NCBI GenBank assembly: GCA_037179515.1
Contig: JAXCGZ010021015.1
Span: forward strand, 1-64,000
Length of the DNA stretch: 64,000 nucleotides
Direction: 5' to 3'
Origin: Halocaridina rubra
Taxonomy: Eukaryota; Arthropoda; Malacostraca; Decapoda; Atyidae
Below, piece after piece: positions 40,520 through 53,203 of the stretch. Made by a program: the position numbers and the translations under genes. The notes under the pieces were generated by a model. That model had not been told where the DNA came from. It saw nothing but the letters and a program-made list of their open reading frames with translations, and did no database searches. Every line of letters starts with the position of its first letter. The first letter of the stretch is position 1.

Positions 40520-40831
40520 CTAAATTGTTTGTGCGGTTTTTATTATTTGATTTCTTTTTCTACATATTCTTTTTATAAATTTTTTTCTTTCTTTGACGTC
40601 TTTTTCACTACAATATCTAAATAACAATATATTAGCAATTATTTCAATTTTCTTTTCTATATATGGTTGTGCTAAAAAACTATATTCTGTTCTTATTTGT
40701 GCATATGCTTCACAAAATAGTAGAAAATGTTCTAGGCTCTCTTCACACTGTTCACACGTTGGGCAGGTAGTATCTTTATTTTTAAATTTATGTACAGTAA
40801 ACAAATTAATGAACTCTATTATGCCGTTGGC
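40520..40831 (-). pseudogene. LINE C-terminal zinc-knuckle fragment
   Basis: The minus strand reads KFKNKDTTCPTCEQCEESLE, then HFLLFCEAYAQIRTEY. The C..C...ES.EHFL..C arrangement is found at the C-terminus of several non-LTR reverse transcriptases. Nothing of the RT itself remains. Confidence 0.5.
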
Positions 40832-41082
40832 CCTGTGGGCGGGGGCCCGGGGGCGGCACAATATCAAAGAATAGCCTCACCGTATTCCCTGCGTGTCGTA
40901 AAAGGCGACTAAAAGTGGACGGGGCGGGGGGACTGGGAATCCCCCCTCTTGTACCAACCTCCTGTGAGACGTCAAAGAAGAGGGGGAGTAGAGGGGAGAA
41001 TAACTCCTCCCCAAACTGTTTTCCTTTTTTGATGTCGGCTACCCCCCAATTAAAGGGGGAAACAGCCAAGGTATATGTATGT
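40832..41082 (+). mobile_element. RTE-derived SINE-like element with perfect target duplication
   Basis: The 14-bp duplication attatgccgttggc flanks it at 40818-40831 and 41083-41096. The first 170 bp (cgtattccctgcgtgtcgta, aaaggcgactaaaagtggac, gagacgtcaaagaagag) copy the RTE 5' leader (35262-35080 minus). The last 65 bp (gatgtcggctacccccc, aattaaagggggaaacagcc) copy its 3' end (32010-31947 minus). There is no coding region between. It ends with a short tatgtatgt tail. Confidence 0.9.
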
Positions 41083-41127
41083 ATTATGCCGTTGGCAACA
41101 GGCTTAGCATGGGACGTGCATGGTGGC

Positions 41128-41325
41128 CAGTGTTGCCAGATAAAGCAGATGTTTTTATTTTCAAATGTATCGTACATTTTAAGATATATATTAATTACAA
41201 GATGGTAGTACTGTAATTTAAATAAAAATGTACTTCATCTTTAAGATACTTGAAATAACTTACCAGCTTACATGTATGTGTTTTATATTTATCATTTCTC
41301 TCATTTATGTATTCTGGCAACACTG
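41128..41325. mobile_element. hAT-type MITE, 198 bp
   Basis: The 13-bp perfect inverted ends are cagtgttgccaga and tctggcaacactg. The 8-bp duplication atggtggc lies at 41120-41127 and 41326-41333. Both features are diagnostic of hAT elements. AT-rich, non-coding interior. Confidence 0.88.
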
Positions 41326-41353
41326 ATGGTGGCAGTGAGGACGAGGATGCATA

Positions 41354-42200
41354 CGTTTTGTCACACTTCTGTATCAGCTGATGCGCCCGCACATGCTATT
41401 TCCCTGACAATATTATATTAAAAATATATTTGCTGTTTGTTCTTAATGCTTTTTGTCAATTTTCTTCATAATATCCGATCGCATTAAGCTGTAGATGAGT
41501 AGGATGCGAGAGAACGAACCTCTATCGGCAAACGTTTTGTCACTTCCGTATCAGCTGATGCACCCTCACACGCTATTTCCCTGACGATATTATATTAAAA
41601 ATATGTTTGCTGTTTGTTCTTAATGCTTTTGTCAATTTTCTTCATAATATCCGATCGCATTAAGCTGTAGAAGAGAGAGTAGGAAGCAGGAGAACGAACC
41701 TCTATCGGCAAACGTTTTGCTACTTCCGTATCAGCTGATGCACCCTCACACGCTATTTCCATGACAATATTATATTAAAAATATGTTTGCTGTTTGTTCT
41801 TAATGCTTTTTGTCAATTTTCTTCATAATATCCGATCACATTAATCTGTAGAAGAGGAGTAGGATGTGGGAGAACAAACCTCTATCAGCAAACGTTTTGC
41901 TACTTCCGTATCAGCTGATGCACCCTCACACGCTATTTCCCTGACGATATTATATTAAAAATATGTTTGCTGTTTGTTCTTAATGCTTTTATTCAATTTT
42001 CTTCATAATATCCGATCACATTAATCTGTAGAAGAGGAGTAGGATGCTGGGAGAACAAACCTCTATCAGCAAACGTTTTGCTACTTCCTTATCATCTGAT
42101 GCACCCTCACACGCTATTTCCCTGACAATATTATATTAAAAATAACTTTGCTGTTTGTTCTTAATGCTTTTTTTTATATTTTCTTCATAATATCCGATCA
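41354..42200 (-). repeat. 180-bp tandem array, about 5 units
   Basis: The word gaacctctatc recurs about every 180 bp (41516, 41696, 41876, 42058). Each unit has gcaaacgttttg, tatcagctgatgcaccctca, ttgctgtttgttcttaatgc and ttcataatatccgatc. On the minus strand the unit encodes the transposase-like peptide seen at 24185. Confidence 0.9.
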
Positions 42201-42468
42201 TAGCCAGTTTATTGTCCAGCGTTATAGCATGACGCTTAGCACTTGCACTAGGAATTTTAATAAGATTTTATATACTTTTATTCTTATTTATTGTACAATA
42301 ACATGATTTTATGTGCTTTTGTTTTTATTTATTGTACAGTAACATGATTTCATGTGCTTTTAATGGTTTTCTAGTGATATTATGATTCCAATATTTATAG
42401 CGGAGAGACGTAAAGTTGATTATAATGACGTATAATCGAGAACAACTTAACTCAAAACGACTTAAGCC

Positions 42469-42472
<4 letters not shown>

Positions 42473-42564
<92 letters not shown>

Positions 42565-42568
42565 CATA
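42473..42568. repeat. (TA)n microsatellite
   Basis: A TA tract abutting the cagtgttaacccgg end at 42569. Confidence 0.97.
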
Positions 42569-44027
42569 CAGTGTTAACCCGGTTATTCGCGCCTCTTGGT
42601 TCGCATTCTCACTCTATCGCGGTTTTTTTTTTGGATAAACTATTATTTTATTTTATGGGTATACGCAAAAATATTAAAATATTGAAAAAAAAACATTTTC
42701 AGTATTTTCATTTTTTTTTTTGAAATTTACGTTGCGTGCTGTTATTTATAATGTAAAGGGTGTTTTTTAAACAGTGCAGGGAGGGTTTATACAGTTCGTA
42801 AACGAAAAAATAATTGTAAATGAGTATGTGTGTCACGTCATCATCACCTCATTCATGGTAATTTTATCTATCACTTTCATAAAAATTTACGTTGCTTGCT
42901 GTTATTTATAATGTAAAGAGTGTTTTTTTAGCAGTGCAGGGAGGGTATATACAGTACGTAAACGAAAAAATAATTGTAAATGAGTATGTATGTCACGTCA
43001 TTATCACCTCATTCACCGTAATTTTATCTATCACTTTCATAAAAATTTACGTTGCTTGCTGTTATTTATAATGTAAAGGGTGTTTCTTTAACAGTGCAGG
43101 GAGGGTTTACACAGTACGTAAACGAAAAAATAATTGTAAATGAGTATGTATGTCACGTCATTATCACCTCATTCACCGTAATTTTATCTATCACTTTCAT
43201 AAAAATTTACGTTGCTTGCTGTTATTTTTAATGTAAAGGGTGTTTCTTTAACAGTGCAGGGAGGGTTTATACAGTACGTAAACGAAAAAATAATTGTAAA
43301 TGAGTATGTATGTCATGTCATTATCACCTTATTCACCGTAATTTTATCTATCACTTTCATAAAAATTTACGTTACTTGCTGTTATTTATAATGTAAAGGG
43401 TGTTTTTTTAACAGTGCAGGGAGGGTTTATACAGTACGTAAACGAAAAAATAATTGTAAATGAGTATGTATGTCACGTCATTATCACCTCATTCACCGTA
43501 ATTTTATCTATCACTTTCATAAAAATTTACGTTGCTTGCTGTTATTTATAATGTAAAGGGTGTTTTTTCAACAGTGCAGGGAGGGTTTATACAGTACGTA
43601 AACGAAAAAATAATTGTAAATGAGTATGTATGTCACGTTATCATCACATTCACGGTAAGTTTTCCTATCACTTTCATAAAAATTTACGTTGCTTGCTGTT
43701 ATCTATAATGTTAAGGGTGTTTTTTTTAACAGTGCAGGGAGGGTTTATACAGTACGTAAACGAAAAAATAATTGTAAATGATATGTATGCCACGTCATTA
43801 TCACCTCATTCACTGTAGTTTTATCTATCACTTTCATAAAAATTTACGTTGCTTGCTGTTATTTATAATGTAAAAGGTGTTTTTTAACCGTGCAGGGAGG
43901 GTTTATACAGTGTAAACGTAAAAATATATTAAAATATCTATGTACATATAGGCGGATCCTACTTCGCGGATTTCCTGGTTCGCGGCAGGTCCCGGAACCG
44001 AACTACCGCGATAAGTGAGGCAACACC

Positions 44028-44028
<1 letters not shown>
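42569..44028 (-). mobile_element. 1.46-kb Tigger-type element with eight internal repeats, inverted copy
   Basis: It starts cagtgttaacccggttattc and ends gataagtgaggcaacaccg before TA. It has the same plan and length as 37204-38664 in the opposite orientation. Confidence 0.9.
42729..43940 (-). repeat. 160-bp tandem array, 8 units (array type 1, inverted)
   Basis: acagtgcagggagggtttat recurs at about 160-bp steps from 42771 to about 43887. Inverse complement of the 37300-38513 array. Confidence 0.97.

Positions 44029-44106
<78 letters not shown>
44029..44106. repeat. (TA)n microsatellite
   Basis: A pure TA tract between the Tigger-type element and the CR1-like LINE. Confidence 0.98.
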
Positions 44107-44112
<6 letters not shown>

Positions 44113-47100
44113 TAGTTTACAGGGAGGTGTACGCAACTGCTTTTCTTAAATTTTTACTTGTGTTTTTGAGTGACTAAGTGCTTAGTGGAAAACTTTACCA
44201 TAATTTCCCTAAATCTGAAATCCTGCAGAGTATTGTGAGTACAAAGCTTATATTTGTTGTATGACGAGACTGTCCAAAATATTAAAGGAAAAAAATTGAG
44301 AACATTTTCGTGAGGGGAGAGAGAAGCTGCTGTCCTGTTTTGCCTTGAAGGAAATTTAAAAGAGTTGCCAGAGGTGAAGCCATCACATCACATTACCTAA
44401 TTTTTTGTGCAAACTGGGGAAAGCTCTTAAGCCGTTTACCTGATCCTGTGGTTCCATATATTGTTAAAATCAGTATCCTTCCCATTTATATTAACTTGTT
44501 AGTTAGTTTGATACACGAAATAATTGAATAATTAAATAAATACCAAATATCCACCTGTCAACAGTACTGAGTTAAGTTGCCAAGTAGTACAGCTGTCTTA
44601 TTTTCTTCATTTTTTTGCTTTTCTTTTAGCTTTCTCTTTTACTATTTTTTTTATTTTGTATATATATTGAGTTAAATGTAAAGTCTAATCCTGTGATAAC
44701 ATATCTTGGTTAGCAAGTGAGTTTATCAGTTAGGAAGAATATATAGCAGAAACAGGTGGGTGCCTCCTCAGACACATATTCGAATTTTCCTTTTTTTGTT
44801 TTGTTGCATTTTTTTTCTTTTTCTTTTTATCCTTAAATTACCATGGTCAAGTTTTTAAGTTAAGATGTGTGTTACCAGAAAAGAGATAAATTGAGTCACT
44901 AAGCACTTATATGGAGATATAAAAATTCTGTGTGAAGCTCAAATAAAAGGTTTTTTTTTTTTTTTCCTCTCTCTTCTTCTTTCTATATTCTGTGAGAGGG
45001 AGAACATAAAAATGAGGCCATCTCTGTCCCAAACCTCTCCCATCCATGGGTCGGTAGGAGGGGTAGCCATTAGGAGACTTAAACAGAAAATCAAGAATTT
45101 ACAGGCAATGGTTATAAGCCTTGATGACAAAATTCGGAATATGGATGGAGAAATGAAAGAGAATGAAACACTCAGAGAGCAAATAAGATCTTTGTAGGAA
45201 GCAAATAAAGCACAAGGGCAGGAGAGAAAGGAACTAGAAAAAAGAATAAAGAAGCTGGAAGGGGAAAAGAGTCAACTAGAAACTAGAATATCTAAACAAG
45301 AAGATAAAAACAAACAGCTGAATGACAACCTAAAGGAATTAGATGTTAGTTCACTGCTCTCTTCTGAGAGAGACGTGATTGCTGCTTGGAATATCCAGAT
45401 TAAGGAAAACATTGAACAGTTCAGAAAAGAGTTCCAGGAGCTGAATATGGAAAATGATGCCATGAAAACTTCCTTTGCTGATGCACTAAAGGGGAATGTG
45501 GCAGTAAAAGAGGCTGTAAAGGTGGTGGCACTGGAAAACATACAAACAGTTGACTATAAAGGGACAGTAATCGAAAAAATGAAAGACGTTGTGATGGAAA
45601 GGGCAAACCCACTCATCAGACAGGCACTTGATAAGGAGAAGACAGTGGTAATCTCAGGCATAAGCGAATCCCAGGAGCCAACATGGCAGGGGAGACTTTA
45701 AGAAAATAAAGCTAGGGTTGTAGACCTGATAAGAAAGCTTGGAGTAGTTTGTGGTCCTGAGGATATTGTAAACATACACCAACTAGGTAAATATTCGAGG
45801 GAAGAAAAGCCGAGACCAACAAAAATAACCTTTGAGAGAGGGGAAACGTGTTGGGAAATATTGTTGAGAAAAAAAAGTCTAAAAGACCTTCAAGAATTCA
45901 AAGAAGTGTTCATTAGACGATACAGAACACAGGAAGAGATGGGAAAGATAAAAAACTTGTTGCAAGAGGCAAGAAGGTTAAATGATGAAAGAAATGAAGG
46001 AGAAGAAAAATTTTCATTTCAGAGTTCTTCCAGACAAAGGGGAGATAAAGAAGATAATGACAGAAGATCAGGGGATGGGGCCTCATTAAGATTGTTATAC
46101 ACAAATGCTGATGGATTAGCTGGTAAGGCAGTAGAATTAAAAGATAGGATTCACAACAGTAAGGGAGATATAGTAGCAATTACAGAGACTAAGTTGAGTG
46201 AGGACATAAACAGTGTCACAGTTTTTCCTAATGGCTTCAGAATACTAAGGGTTGAAAGATCTGAGAGGACTGGTGGAGGGATAGCACTGCTCATAAGTGA
46301 AAGGATTCAAGTTGAAGAAATAAACTTGGCTATAGAAAGTGAGTTCAAGGAATTTCTTGTTGCTCGCATAAATACTGGGTCAGAGAGCATTATAATAACT
46401 GTTGTATACAACCCACCAAGGAACCAAAATAGGCTAGAAGTTTATGAGGAAAGTCATATAGGTACTATTGAAGTCATGAATTCAGTTGTTAACATGGCAC
46501 GGGAAAAAAAATGTAGGATTTTGATTATGGGAGACTTTAATCATAAAGAGATAGATTGGATAAATCTTGACCCACACAGTGGTGAGGACTCATTCGGGGC
46601 AAGATTCCTAGATTGCGTACAAGGGAATTTCCTACACCAACATGTAATGGAACTAACAAGGGCCAGGGGTGGGGATGAGCCATCACTACTTGATCTAGTG
46701 TTCACAGATAATGTGTTGGATATTGAAAAAATTGAGTATGAACCACCAATTGGAAAGAGTGACCACTGTGTGTTGTTGATGGAGTATATCATTGAAGATA
46801 TTCTTCCTGAGAGTAGAGGCACTGAGGACATGAGGAGGAACTATCGGAAAGGAGATTACATCAAAATGAATGAGCTTTTTGCAGTTATTGACTGGAGAAC
46901 CTTATTTTAAAACAAATCTGTACAAGAAATGTATGACATCTTTTGTGAGAAATATGGGAAGATAGTAGATTGCTGCATACCTGTCACCAAAGTAGGTGTA
47001 ATTCATGCCAGAGAGAAATGGTTCGATAATGGTTGTAAAAGAGCTAAGGAGTGGAGAGACAAATGCTGGAAAAAGTATAGGAGGAGAAAAAACATAAATG

Positions 47101-48990
47101 CCTGGCAAACCTACAAAAGAGCAAGAAATGACTACCTAAGTAAAAGGAGAGAGGCAGAGAGAGACTATGAGAGGGACATCACCAGGAAGGCTAAAGAAAA
47201 TCCCAAGCTTTTCCACAGCTTTATCAGAGGAAAACTGAAGGTAAAAGAACAGGTTTTAAGGCTAAAGAGAGCGGATGGAAGCATCACTGAGATGGATGAA
47301 GAGATCTGCAAAGAATTGACCAAGGAGTTTCAGTCAGTATTTACAGTAGAAAATACCCCACCCCCTCAGATTGCAGTGATAGAAGCTCAAGGGCCGGTAT
47401 TAGAGAACATCAACCTTACAGCCACAGAGGTATGCAAAGCGCTGATGGATTTAGATGTTCATAAAGCTACAGGTCCTGATGACATATCCCCTCATGTGCT
47501 TAAAAAATGCGCAAACTCAATATCAGTGGCACTAAGTATCATTTAAAAAGTCACTGGAGTCAGGGGAGATTCCAAGATGCTGGAAACAAGCAAATGTGAT
47601 ACCTATCTTCATAAAGGGAAGGAGGGATACGGCTCTGAACTATAGACCAGTTTCCTTGACCAGTATAGTTTGCAAAGTTATGGAGAAACTACTAAGGAAA
47701 CATATCTCTCTTCACTTGGAATCCTTCAACTTTTTGTCAGTTAGGCAACATGGCTTCAGAGAAGGTAGATCAACAGTAACAAACTTATTAGAATTTTATG
47801 ATGAGGTAAGCCAAATCTTACAGGAAAGAGAGGGCTGAGCAGATTGCATATTCCTAGACTTCCAGAAAGCGTTTGACACTGTTCCACATGGGAGACTTAT
47901 TAGGAAGCTGCAATCAATGGCTAGAATAGGTGGAAATGTTTTAGAATGGATAAAAACTTACTTAGAAGGAAGGGAACAGAGGGTTAGAGTAAGACACTCA
48001 GTGTCTGAATGGAGAAGAGTTAGTAGTGGAGTTCCACAGGGTTCAGTTTTAGGGCCACTTTTGTTCCTTGTATATGTAAATGACCTACCAGAGTCTGTAA
48101 ATTCATTCATGAATATGTTTGCAGATGATGCAAAGATTGTGAAGAAAGTAAAAAACGAGAACAATGGTAGAGAACTTCAGGAGGATCTAAATAATCTGCA
48201 TGAGTGGTCAGAAAAGTGGCTAATGAAATTCAATACTTCAAAATGTAAGGTAATGAGAATGGGTACAAGTGCAAGAAGGCCCAAGCTTGACTACTCGGTG
48301 GCTGGAGTACAACTTCAAGAGACAGAAAATGAGAGAGATCTAGGAGTAAACATACTGTCAGATTTGTCTCCAGAAATACATATAAATGGCATAGTAAGGG
48401 CAGCATATGCATTCTTATCAAATGTAAGGGTAGCCTTCAGGCACATGGACAAGGAAATGTTCAGAAATATGTATGTAACCTATGTGAGGCCAAAACTCGA
48501 ATATGCAGCCCCCTTTTGGAATCCGCACTTGAAAAAGCACATAGCTAAGCTTGAAAAAGTTCAAAGACATGCCACGAAACTGGTGCCAGAAATACGCAAT
48601 CTCAGTTATGATGAGGGGCTGAGGGAATTAGACTTACCATCACTCGAAGCTAGAAGAGTGAGGGGGGATATGGTGACAGTCTTTAAATTCCTTCATGGTT
48701 ATGATAGAGTGGATAGGAATCGATATTTTGATATGGCTGGCTCTAGAACTAGAGGTCATAGTTTGAAGCTTCGTAAGAAAACTTCTTTGCTGGATGTAAG
48801 GAAATACTTTTTCAGTGTAAGAGTAGTTGATAATTGGAATTCGCTAAGTGAGGAGGTAGTTAATGCTATCTCAATCCATAGTTTTAAGGACAGGTATGAT
48901 AAGTATCACTAAGTATAAAATGGAACCGATGAGGAGACGGGAAGATACGAGCTTTGGGCTCTTTCCCGTAAACACAATTAGGTAATCACA
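44107..48990 (+). mobile_element. CR1-like LINE, near full length
   Basis: A 0.9-kb 5' leader (44107-45011), coding region 45012-48912, and a short 3' end with gagctttgggctctttcccg and taaacacaattaggtaatc. A second copy lies at 59986-63465 and a leader fragment at 59744-59985. Confidence 0.85.
45012..48912 (+). pseudogene. CR1-like LINE coding region: ORF1-like, EEP endonuclease, RT
   Basis: Residues 1-280: a Lys/Glu-rich coiled coil (KQKIKNLQAM, EKRIKKLEGEKSQLETRIS), then VVISGISESQEPT. Then the endonuclease: RLLYTNADGLAGKAVELKDR, AITETKLSEDINS, GGGIALLISERIQ, IMGDFNHKEIDW, SLLDLVFTDNVL and SDHCVL. RT: ATGPDDISPHVLK, NYRPVSLTSIVCKVMEKLL, FLDFQKAFDTVPHGRLI, SSGVPQGSVLGPLLFLVYVN and MFADDAKIV (ADD at 48121-48129), W.MKFN.SKCKVM. 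Ends HSFKDRYDKYH. Four stops (45195, 45699, 46908, 47836) and one frameshift (about 47550). The stop at 46908 replaces a Thr codon, and the one at 47836 replaces Trp, as judged from the 60-63 kb copy. Inactive. Confidence 0.9.
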
Positions 48991-49250
48991 CGGTGGGTCC
49001 CCGTATTACGTCAGGGTTCCGTTCCTGACAGCTGACTTAAACCGGACTTCATGTAAGTCGGAAAAAAATCTAACCTAGATCCCATACCAATGCTTAAAAA
49101 AAATAAATTAATACTCTGTGGTTGGTTTGCATCTGGATGACTGGTATGTTAAAAAATTGATTTGTCAATAATTTATTAATCATTCAATCGTCTCCGATGT
49201 AATGGCAGAATGACAATTAGGAACAACTTAAATTGGGGACCCCCTGTGTG
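48991..49250. mobile_element. MITE-like element with gtccccgtatt ends
   Basis: The left side cacggtgggtccccgtatta and right side aattggggaccccctgtgtg are inverted over about 12 bases (with gaps). The interior has gacttaaaccggacttcatg. Superfamily unknown; possibly pogo-like. Confidence 0.45.
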
Positions 49251-49335
49251 TGTACAGTGTTGCCTCCCTTATCGCGGTAGTTCGGTTCCGGGACCCGGCG
49301 CGAACCAGGAAAATCGCGAAGTAGGATCAGCCTTA

Positions 49336-51480
49336 TGATATGACTCTCCGAGAACGTTATAAAACTGAAAAGAAACGTGTCAGATCTCTCATCAGTGTAA
49401 GTAAAAAAGACTTTTACAAAAAACAATTTAATGACTCTAGACATGATACAGCAGCAACATGGAAAGTGATAAGAAGCATGATACCAAATGAAAAGAGTAC
49501 CTCAGAAAGTTATGAAAATATTACGGAGTTGAAAGACAAAGCAGATAACTTTAATAACTATTTTGCTAACGTTGGCAAAAATACATATGAAAAAACTCAA
49601 GAAAACATCAACTCAGTGAATATGAGTAATTGCTTAAATGACAATTCTTCCAATGAAAACACAAGAGAGTACTTCAAGATAAATCCTATCGATTGTGCTA
49701 CCCTAATTCTTACCATAAAGAGCCTAAGAAACTCTGGCTCTTATGGTTCAGATGGTATACCATTTCAGTTCATCAAAGATGCTCTACCCATGATTGCATC
49801 CTATATTCTAACTATTATGAACACTTCCATTGTTACTAAAAAGTTTCCTGACTCTTGGAAAATATCACATGTAATACCTCTGCATAAAAAGGGGGACAGA
49901 GAAGATGTGACAAACTATCGTCCCATTTTCTCTAAAATATTAGAAAAAATTGTTGCATGCCAACTTATGTCATATTTAGAATCAAATAGACTACTAACGA
50001 TTAACCAACATGGTTTCAGACCAAAACTCTCGACGGAAACTGCACTGCTTAAAGTTACGAATACTATATATAATAATATAGATATGAAAGAAATATCTTT
50101 GCTTATTAGACTTATCAAAAGCCTTCGACAGTGTAAACCATGAAATTCTTTTAAGTAAATGTATTAACTTAAATATTGATCCAAGCTAGTTTAGCGAGTA
50201 TCTATCTAATCGTAAACAGTCCATACGTCTTAACAACATTATCTCTGTGCCAAAAAATGTATCATTTGGTGTTCCACAGGAATCAGTACTTGGTCCTATC
50301 CTCTTCTCCATTTACGTAAATGATCTATCTTCTTTCATTTCTGACTGTCTAGTCGTACAATATGCAGATGACACTCAACTACTCCTTAGTGGTGATATTA
50401 ATAATCTCCCAGAGCTAACTTTAAGAGCAGAAAACACTCTGTCAAAAATTAAAACCTATTTCCAAGAAATTGGGCTGTTAATTAACGAAAGTAAAACACA
50501 GTGCATATTTATTGGTTCAAGGTTCCACATAGCACAAATTCCAGAAAACACAACAATTAATTTTTGAGACAATATTATCACACCTAGCAAAACAGTCAAA
50601 AACCTAGGAATTCACTTTGATAACCACATGTTGTTTGATTCCCACATAGATAAAGTATGTAAAAAGGTTACAGGAACATTAATGTACTTATCACGTATAA
50701 AAGACAATTTTGAGACTACCACTCGTATAACTGTTGTTGAATCTCTAGCCCTAAGTCACATTAATTACTGCACAACTGTTTGGGGAGCTACCACTAAGAC
50801 TCAGATAAACAGAATACAGAAGCTTATTAATTTTGCAGCTCGAGTTGCCCTGGGAGGAATAAGAAAATATGACCAAATCACACCAGCTCTCAATAAACTT
50901 GGGTGGCTGCGGGCAGAAAATAAGGTCGCTTATGCTATTTATGTTTTTGTATTCAAAATTTTGGACCATCATTATCCTAGCTGGCTATTTGATTTAAAAA
51001 CAGTCAGGGATATAAGGGGAACCAACACAAGACAGAGCAGTGAGCTCTTTATTCACAGAACAAACACAGAAGCAGGTTCAAAGATGATCACTATCAAAGG
51101 GCCAACACTCTGGAATAATATTCCAGAGCATCTTAAAAATGCATCCTCCTTCACAGCTTTCAAAGGCAAACTATATAGTTTTCTTTTGGACAAATAGTTG
51201 CTGCTCATTAAGGACTAATTATTCTCATTGTAAGGAAACAAATATGGAAATGATGCCGATAATAACGATCCTGTATCTAGTGGCATACTTACTACTTTAT
51301 TATTAACATTATTGTTAACATTTTTATTACAGCATTATTATTTTCTATGAAAGCTACATTTAATTTAACTATATGTCTAACCCTCTTATTTATTAGTTTA
51401 ATTACATGTCTACTTATAAGTTACTATTAATGTTGAATAACCATTGTACAAAATGGAAATAAATTATTATTATTATTATT
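49336..51480 (+). mobile_element. 5'-truncated LINE with (ATT)n tail
   Basis: It starts inside the coding region, without endonuclease, and ends with the 3'UTR word ccattgtacaaaatggaaat and an (ATT)n tail. The 3' end is shared with the fragments at 31093 and, more remotely, at 1-392. Confidence 0.85.
49337..51197 (+). pseudogene. LINE reverse transcriptase, 5'-truncated, damaged
   Basis: SGSYGSDGIPFQFIKDALP, WKISHVIPLHKKGDRED, NYRPIFSKILEKIVACQL (the SLTS part of the usual NYRPISLLP motif is lost), LSKAFDSVNHEILLSKCINL, FGVPQESVLGPILFSIYVND (Gln-Glu instead of Gln-Gly), VVQYADDTQLLLSG (ADD), GLLINESKTQCIFIG. The C-terminus has ALSHINYCTTVWG and GPTLWNNIPEHLKNASSFTA. Frameshift near 50100, stops near 50190 and 50565. 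Replicates the element RNA at the insertion site when intact. Inactive. Confidence 0.88.
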
Positions 51481-51487
51481 ATTTTTT

Positions 51488-51880
51488 TTTTTAAGATGAG
51501 TATGACACCAGGACAGGCCAAAAATTATAAAATAAAACGGCCTTTATCAGGCTGTAAAGAGAAACAGAGATGGAGAGTGGGATGACCTATCAGATGTGAA
51601 GGGATTATAAAAGATGTGTAATGAATATCCAGCTCTCTGCTGGGTTTACTATACCTCTGCATTATCTTCAGGATGTCTATTCTAAAACTTCTCGTTAGAT
51701 CTTATTATTATTGGCAACAATAATTTTCCTTTGATGATGATTGGGGAGATTATTATTATTATTATCATTATTATTATTATTATTAATATTATCATCATTA
51801 TTACTACGGATTTGTAATTAAACCATCATTTTTACTATAAATAATGTAGTTTTGGTTGAATGAACAAGAGTTACTTAAAG

Positions 51881-51924
<44 letters not shown>

Positions 51925-52382
51925 ATTCTATGCTACCCAACCCCCCACACTCTCTTTGTCCCAGCCAACTAGGGAGGGGCACTTTACACAGTTATTAAAA
52001 GTAAATAAATCAACAGATGTACAAACAATGATGAGCCTTTAATAATAATAATAATAATGATGATGATGATAATAATTCCACAATCATCATCAAAGGAAAA
52101 TTATTGTTGCCAATGATAATAATAATAATAATTATTATAATAATAATAATAATAATAAAAATAATAATAATAAGATCTAAGCAGAATTATTGGAATAGAC
52201 ATCATGAAAGTAATGCAGAGGTATATTAAAACCCAGCAGAGAGCTGGATATTCATTACACATCTTTTATAAGCCCTTCACATCTGACACGTCATTACACT
52301 CTCCATCTCTGTTTCTCTTTGCAACCTGATAAAGTCTGCTTTATTTCATCATTTTTTTGGCCCATCCTGGTGTCACAATAAT
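51488..52382. repeat. family D foldback, complete (about 0.9 kb)
   Basis: The left arm contains tatcaggctgtaaagagaaa, ccagctctctgctgggttta and cctttgatgatgattgggga. The right arm has their inverses up to gcccatcctggtgtcacaat. The centre has (TTA)n, (TC)n at 51883-51921 and (AAT)n. Confidence 0.85.
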
Positions 52383-52464
52383 TTATTATTTCCCCCCCCC
52401 CCCCAAAAAAAAAAACCGCGATACAGTGAGAATGCGAACCAAGAAACGCGAATAACCAGGGTAA

Positions 52465-52672
<208 letters not shown>

Positions 52673-52762
<90 letters not shown>
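52673..52762. repeat. (TA)n microsatellite
   Basis: A TA tract between the 57-bp element and the next left end. Confidence 0.98.
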
Positions 52763-52856
52763 TAGTGTTCCTTCCATTATCGCAAGGGTTCAGTTCCGGG
52801 ACCCGGCGTGTGACAGGAAAATCGTGGAGTAGGATCAGCCTATATGTACATAGATA

Positions 52857-53203
52857 CAGTGATCCCCCGCTGTATCGCGTTTCTTGGTTCGCATTTTCAC
52901 TGTATCGCGGTTTTTTTTTCTTTGGCAAATTATTATTGTAAAATACCTATGTACATGAGTATGTCATGTAATTACCACTTCATTCACCGTAATTTTATCT
53001 ATCACTTTCATATAAATTTACGTTGCATGCTGTTATTTATGAAGTAAAGGGTGGTTTGTTAACAGTACAGGGAGGGTTTATACAGTCTAAAAGTAAAAAT
53101 AAATAAAAATATCTATGTACATATAGGCTGATCCTGCTTCGCGGTTTTCCTGTCTCGCACCGGGTCCCGGAACCAAACTACCGCGATAATGGGGGGATTA
53201 CTG
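52857..53203. mobile_element. 347-bp nested Tigger-type MITE
   Basis: The ends are cagtgatcccccgctgtatc and ataatggggggattactg. The host reads tacatagata before and tgttttaattta after. Uninterrupted relatives read tacatagatattttaattta, so it entered at TA and one copy of the duplicated TA has become tg. Confidence 0.88.
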
